NCBI GenBank assembly: GCA_018818755.1
Contig: JAHIRL010000057.1
Span: 1-5,415 of the forward strand
Direction of reading: 5' to 3'
DNA from: Patescibacteria group bacterium
Lineage (GTDB): Bacteria; Patescibacteriota; Gracilibacteria; UBA1369; LOWO2-01-FULL-3
DNA length: 5,415 nt
In this document: positions 4,511 through 5,415 of the stretch, one piece after another
How the letters are laid out: the number at the start of each line of letters is the position of its first letter
Numbering within the stretch: position 1 is the first letter of the stretch
Notes under the pieces: generated by a model
The model's input: only the letters and a program-made list of their open reading frames with translations
Told to the model about the DNA's origin: nothing
Database searches by the model: none
Translations under genes and position numbers: made by a program

Positions 4511-5415
4511 ATGTCGGACCTGGAAAAAAAGATTCAACCATTTCAAACTGTGAAAGGAGTACATGATATTTTGCCGGAGGATTATGATTATCATACATTC
4601 ATAAAAAAAGTTGTGAGGCACCGGGGCAGGCAGGCGGGTTTTAAGAGGATCTCTACTCCGATTTTTGAGTATACCAATGTGTTTATTCGTAGTATTGGGG
4701 AGGGTAGCGACATTGTGACAAAGGAAATGTATACTTTTGAGGATAAAAAAGGGCGAAAGTTGACTTTGAAACCGGAGGGGACGGCAGGAGTTGTACGCAG
4801 TTATATTCAAAATGGGATGAGTCAGTTGCCACAACCAGTTTTGCTTTATTATTTTGAGCCGCATTTTCGTTATGATCGCCCACAAAAGGGTAGGTATAGG
4901 CAATTTTGGCAGTTTGGATTTGAAATCTTGGGAGAGAGTGATCCGGCTTTGGATGCTCAACTTATAAAGATGGCTTGCAAAATTCATGAAGACTTGGGGA
5001 TTGCTGAGTTGTTTAAGCTTCAATTAAACACTATTGGTTCTGCTGAGGATCGTAGAAAATATATGGATGTGTTGAGAGATTTTTTTGTGGGCAAAGAGAG
5101 ATCGCTTTGTGAGGATTGTTTGAATAGGTTGGAAAAAAATCCGATGAGGATCTTGGATTGTAAGGAAGAGGATTGCCAAATTTTGGCTCAGCTTGCACCA
5201 AAAATGATGGATAGTTTGGATAAGGATTCTATTGCTTACCATGAAGAGCTTAAGGGGTATTTGGATGAGATTGGGATTGAGTATGAGGAAAATGATCAGT
5301 TAGTTCGAGGTTTGGACTACTACAACAGGACGGTTTTTGAATTTTGGGATAAGACAAACGGGTCTCAGAATGCTATTGGTGGAGGTGGTAGGTATGATAG
5401 TTTGGTCGAGCTGAT
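4511..5415 (+). CDS. hisS: Histidyl-tRNA synthetase, N-terminal 301 residues (3' end outside window)
   Basis: HisRS is the class IIa cytoplasmic enzyme that activates histidine with ATP and charges tRNA-His. From the ATG at 4511 the frame is open to the window edge. Visible motifs: VKGVHDILPEDY (14-25), the usual N-terminal signature; motif 1 around RISTPIFEYTNVF (46-58); TLKPEGTAGVVRSYI (85-99); motif 2, FRYDRPQKGRYRQFWQFGFE (119-138); the histidine-specific LVRGLDYYNRTVFEF (264-278); and GGGGRYDSL (290-298) before motif 3. Motif 3 and the C-terminal anticodon-binding domain, about 120 residues, lie beyond the edge. The insertion region carries four cysteines (C200, C203, C217, C222) around the conserved NPMRILDCK, possibly a metal site. 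The gene is divergent from the unknown-protein gene and separated from it by 138 bases. Its coding strand is strongly G-rich and C-poor: by hand, 20 G and 3 C in 5041-5100. There is no Shine-Dalgarno sequence. Confidence 0.97.
   Translation, partial: MSDLEKKIQPFQTVKGVHDILPEDYDYHTFIKKVVRHRGRQAGFKRISTPIFEYTNVFIRSIGEGSDIVTKEMYTFEDKKGRKLTLKPEGTAGVVRSYIQNGMSQLPQPVLLYYFEPHFRYDRPQKGRYRQFWQFGFEILGESDPALDAQLIKMACKIHEDLGIAELFKLQLNTIGSAEDRRKYMDVLRDFFVGKERSLCEDCLNRLEKNPMRILDCKEEDCQILAQLAPKMMDSLDKDSIAYHEELKGYLDEIGIEYEENDQLVRGLDYYNRTVFEFWDKTNGSQNAIGGGGRYDSLVEL

Noticed and set aside
4373..5023. A 217-codon upstream extension of the unknown minus-strand gene, giving a 772-residue frame
   Set aside because: It runs antisense through hisS, whose class II synthetase motifs are unmistakable. 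The composition of the extension is unlike the rest of the protein, and an ATG with a promoter candidate lies at 4372.
5024..5242. Minus-strand open frames inside hisS (4683-4883 and 5024-5242)
   Set aside because: They are antisense shadows of a conserved synthetase gene.
299..5415. Genome-wide TGA-to-glycine recoding (code 25)
   Set aside because: The recognised genes contain about 90 GGN glycines and no internal TGA, and CGA/CGG arginine codons are in normal use. One ambiguous TGA is not enough to claim recoding.

Overview
The window looks like bacterial chromosomal housekeeping DNA with very tight gene packing. No gene start has a Shine-Dalgarno sequence at a normal distance, divergent genes share short promoter regions, and the one complete convergent pair overlaps at its stop codons. 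Together with the protein styles, this suggests a small-genome bacterium, possibly a Candidate Phyla Radiation/Patescibacteria member. That placement is an inference; no rRNA or other marker in the window settles it. Codon use fits the standard bacterial code, with one in-frame TGA worth checking.

Layout, left to right. Bases 1-192 (+) are the last 63 codons of a membrane protein with two hydrophobic segments. Converging on it from the right is a CCA-adding/poly(A)-polymerase-family tRNA nucleotidyltransferase (299-1642, -). It ends at a TGA, after which the same frame stays open for 45 plausible codons to a TAA at 161-163. A 49-base divergent region (1643-1691) holds a perfect TATAAT box for the nucleotidyltransferase, placed so that its mRNA would be nearly leaderless. 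It also holds a perfect 10-bp inverted repeat (1655-1680). Next come tsaD (1692-2708, +), whose product makes the universal t6A37 tRNA modification, and an unrecognised 555-residue, charged, probably all-helical soluble protein (2705-4372, -) that converges on it with a 4-base overlap. A 138-base divergent region with back-to-back promoter candidates then leads to hisS (histidyl-tRNA synthetase, from 4511, +), which runs off the right edge.

Three of the four recognisable genes act on tRNA: 3'-CCA synthesis or repair, anticodon-loop t6A, and histidine charging. They are not one operon, because the orientations alternate, but the window is a tRNA-maturation neighbourhood. The unknown protein sits in its middle with no motif that reveals a role. 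I saw no mobile element, CRISPR array, tRNA/rRNA gene or convincing intrinsic terminator. No stretch longer than 300 bases is without a gene.
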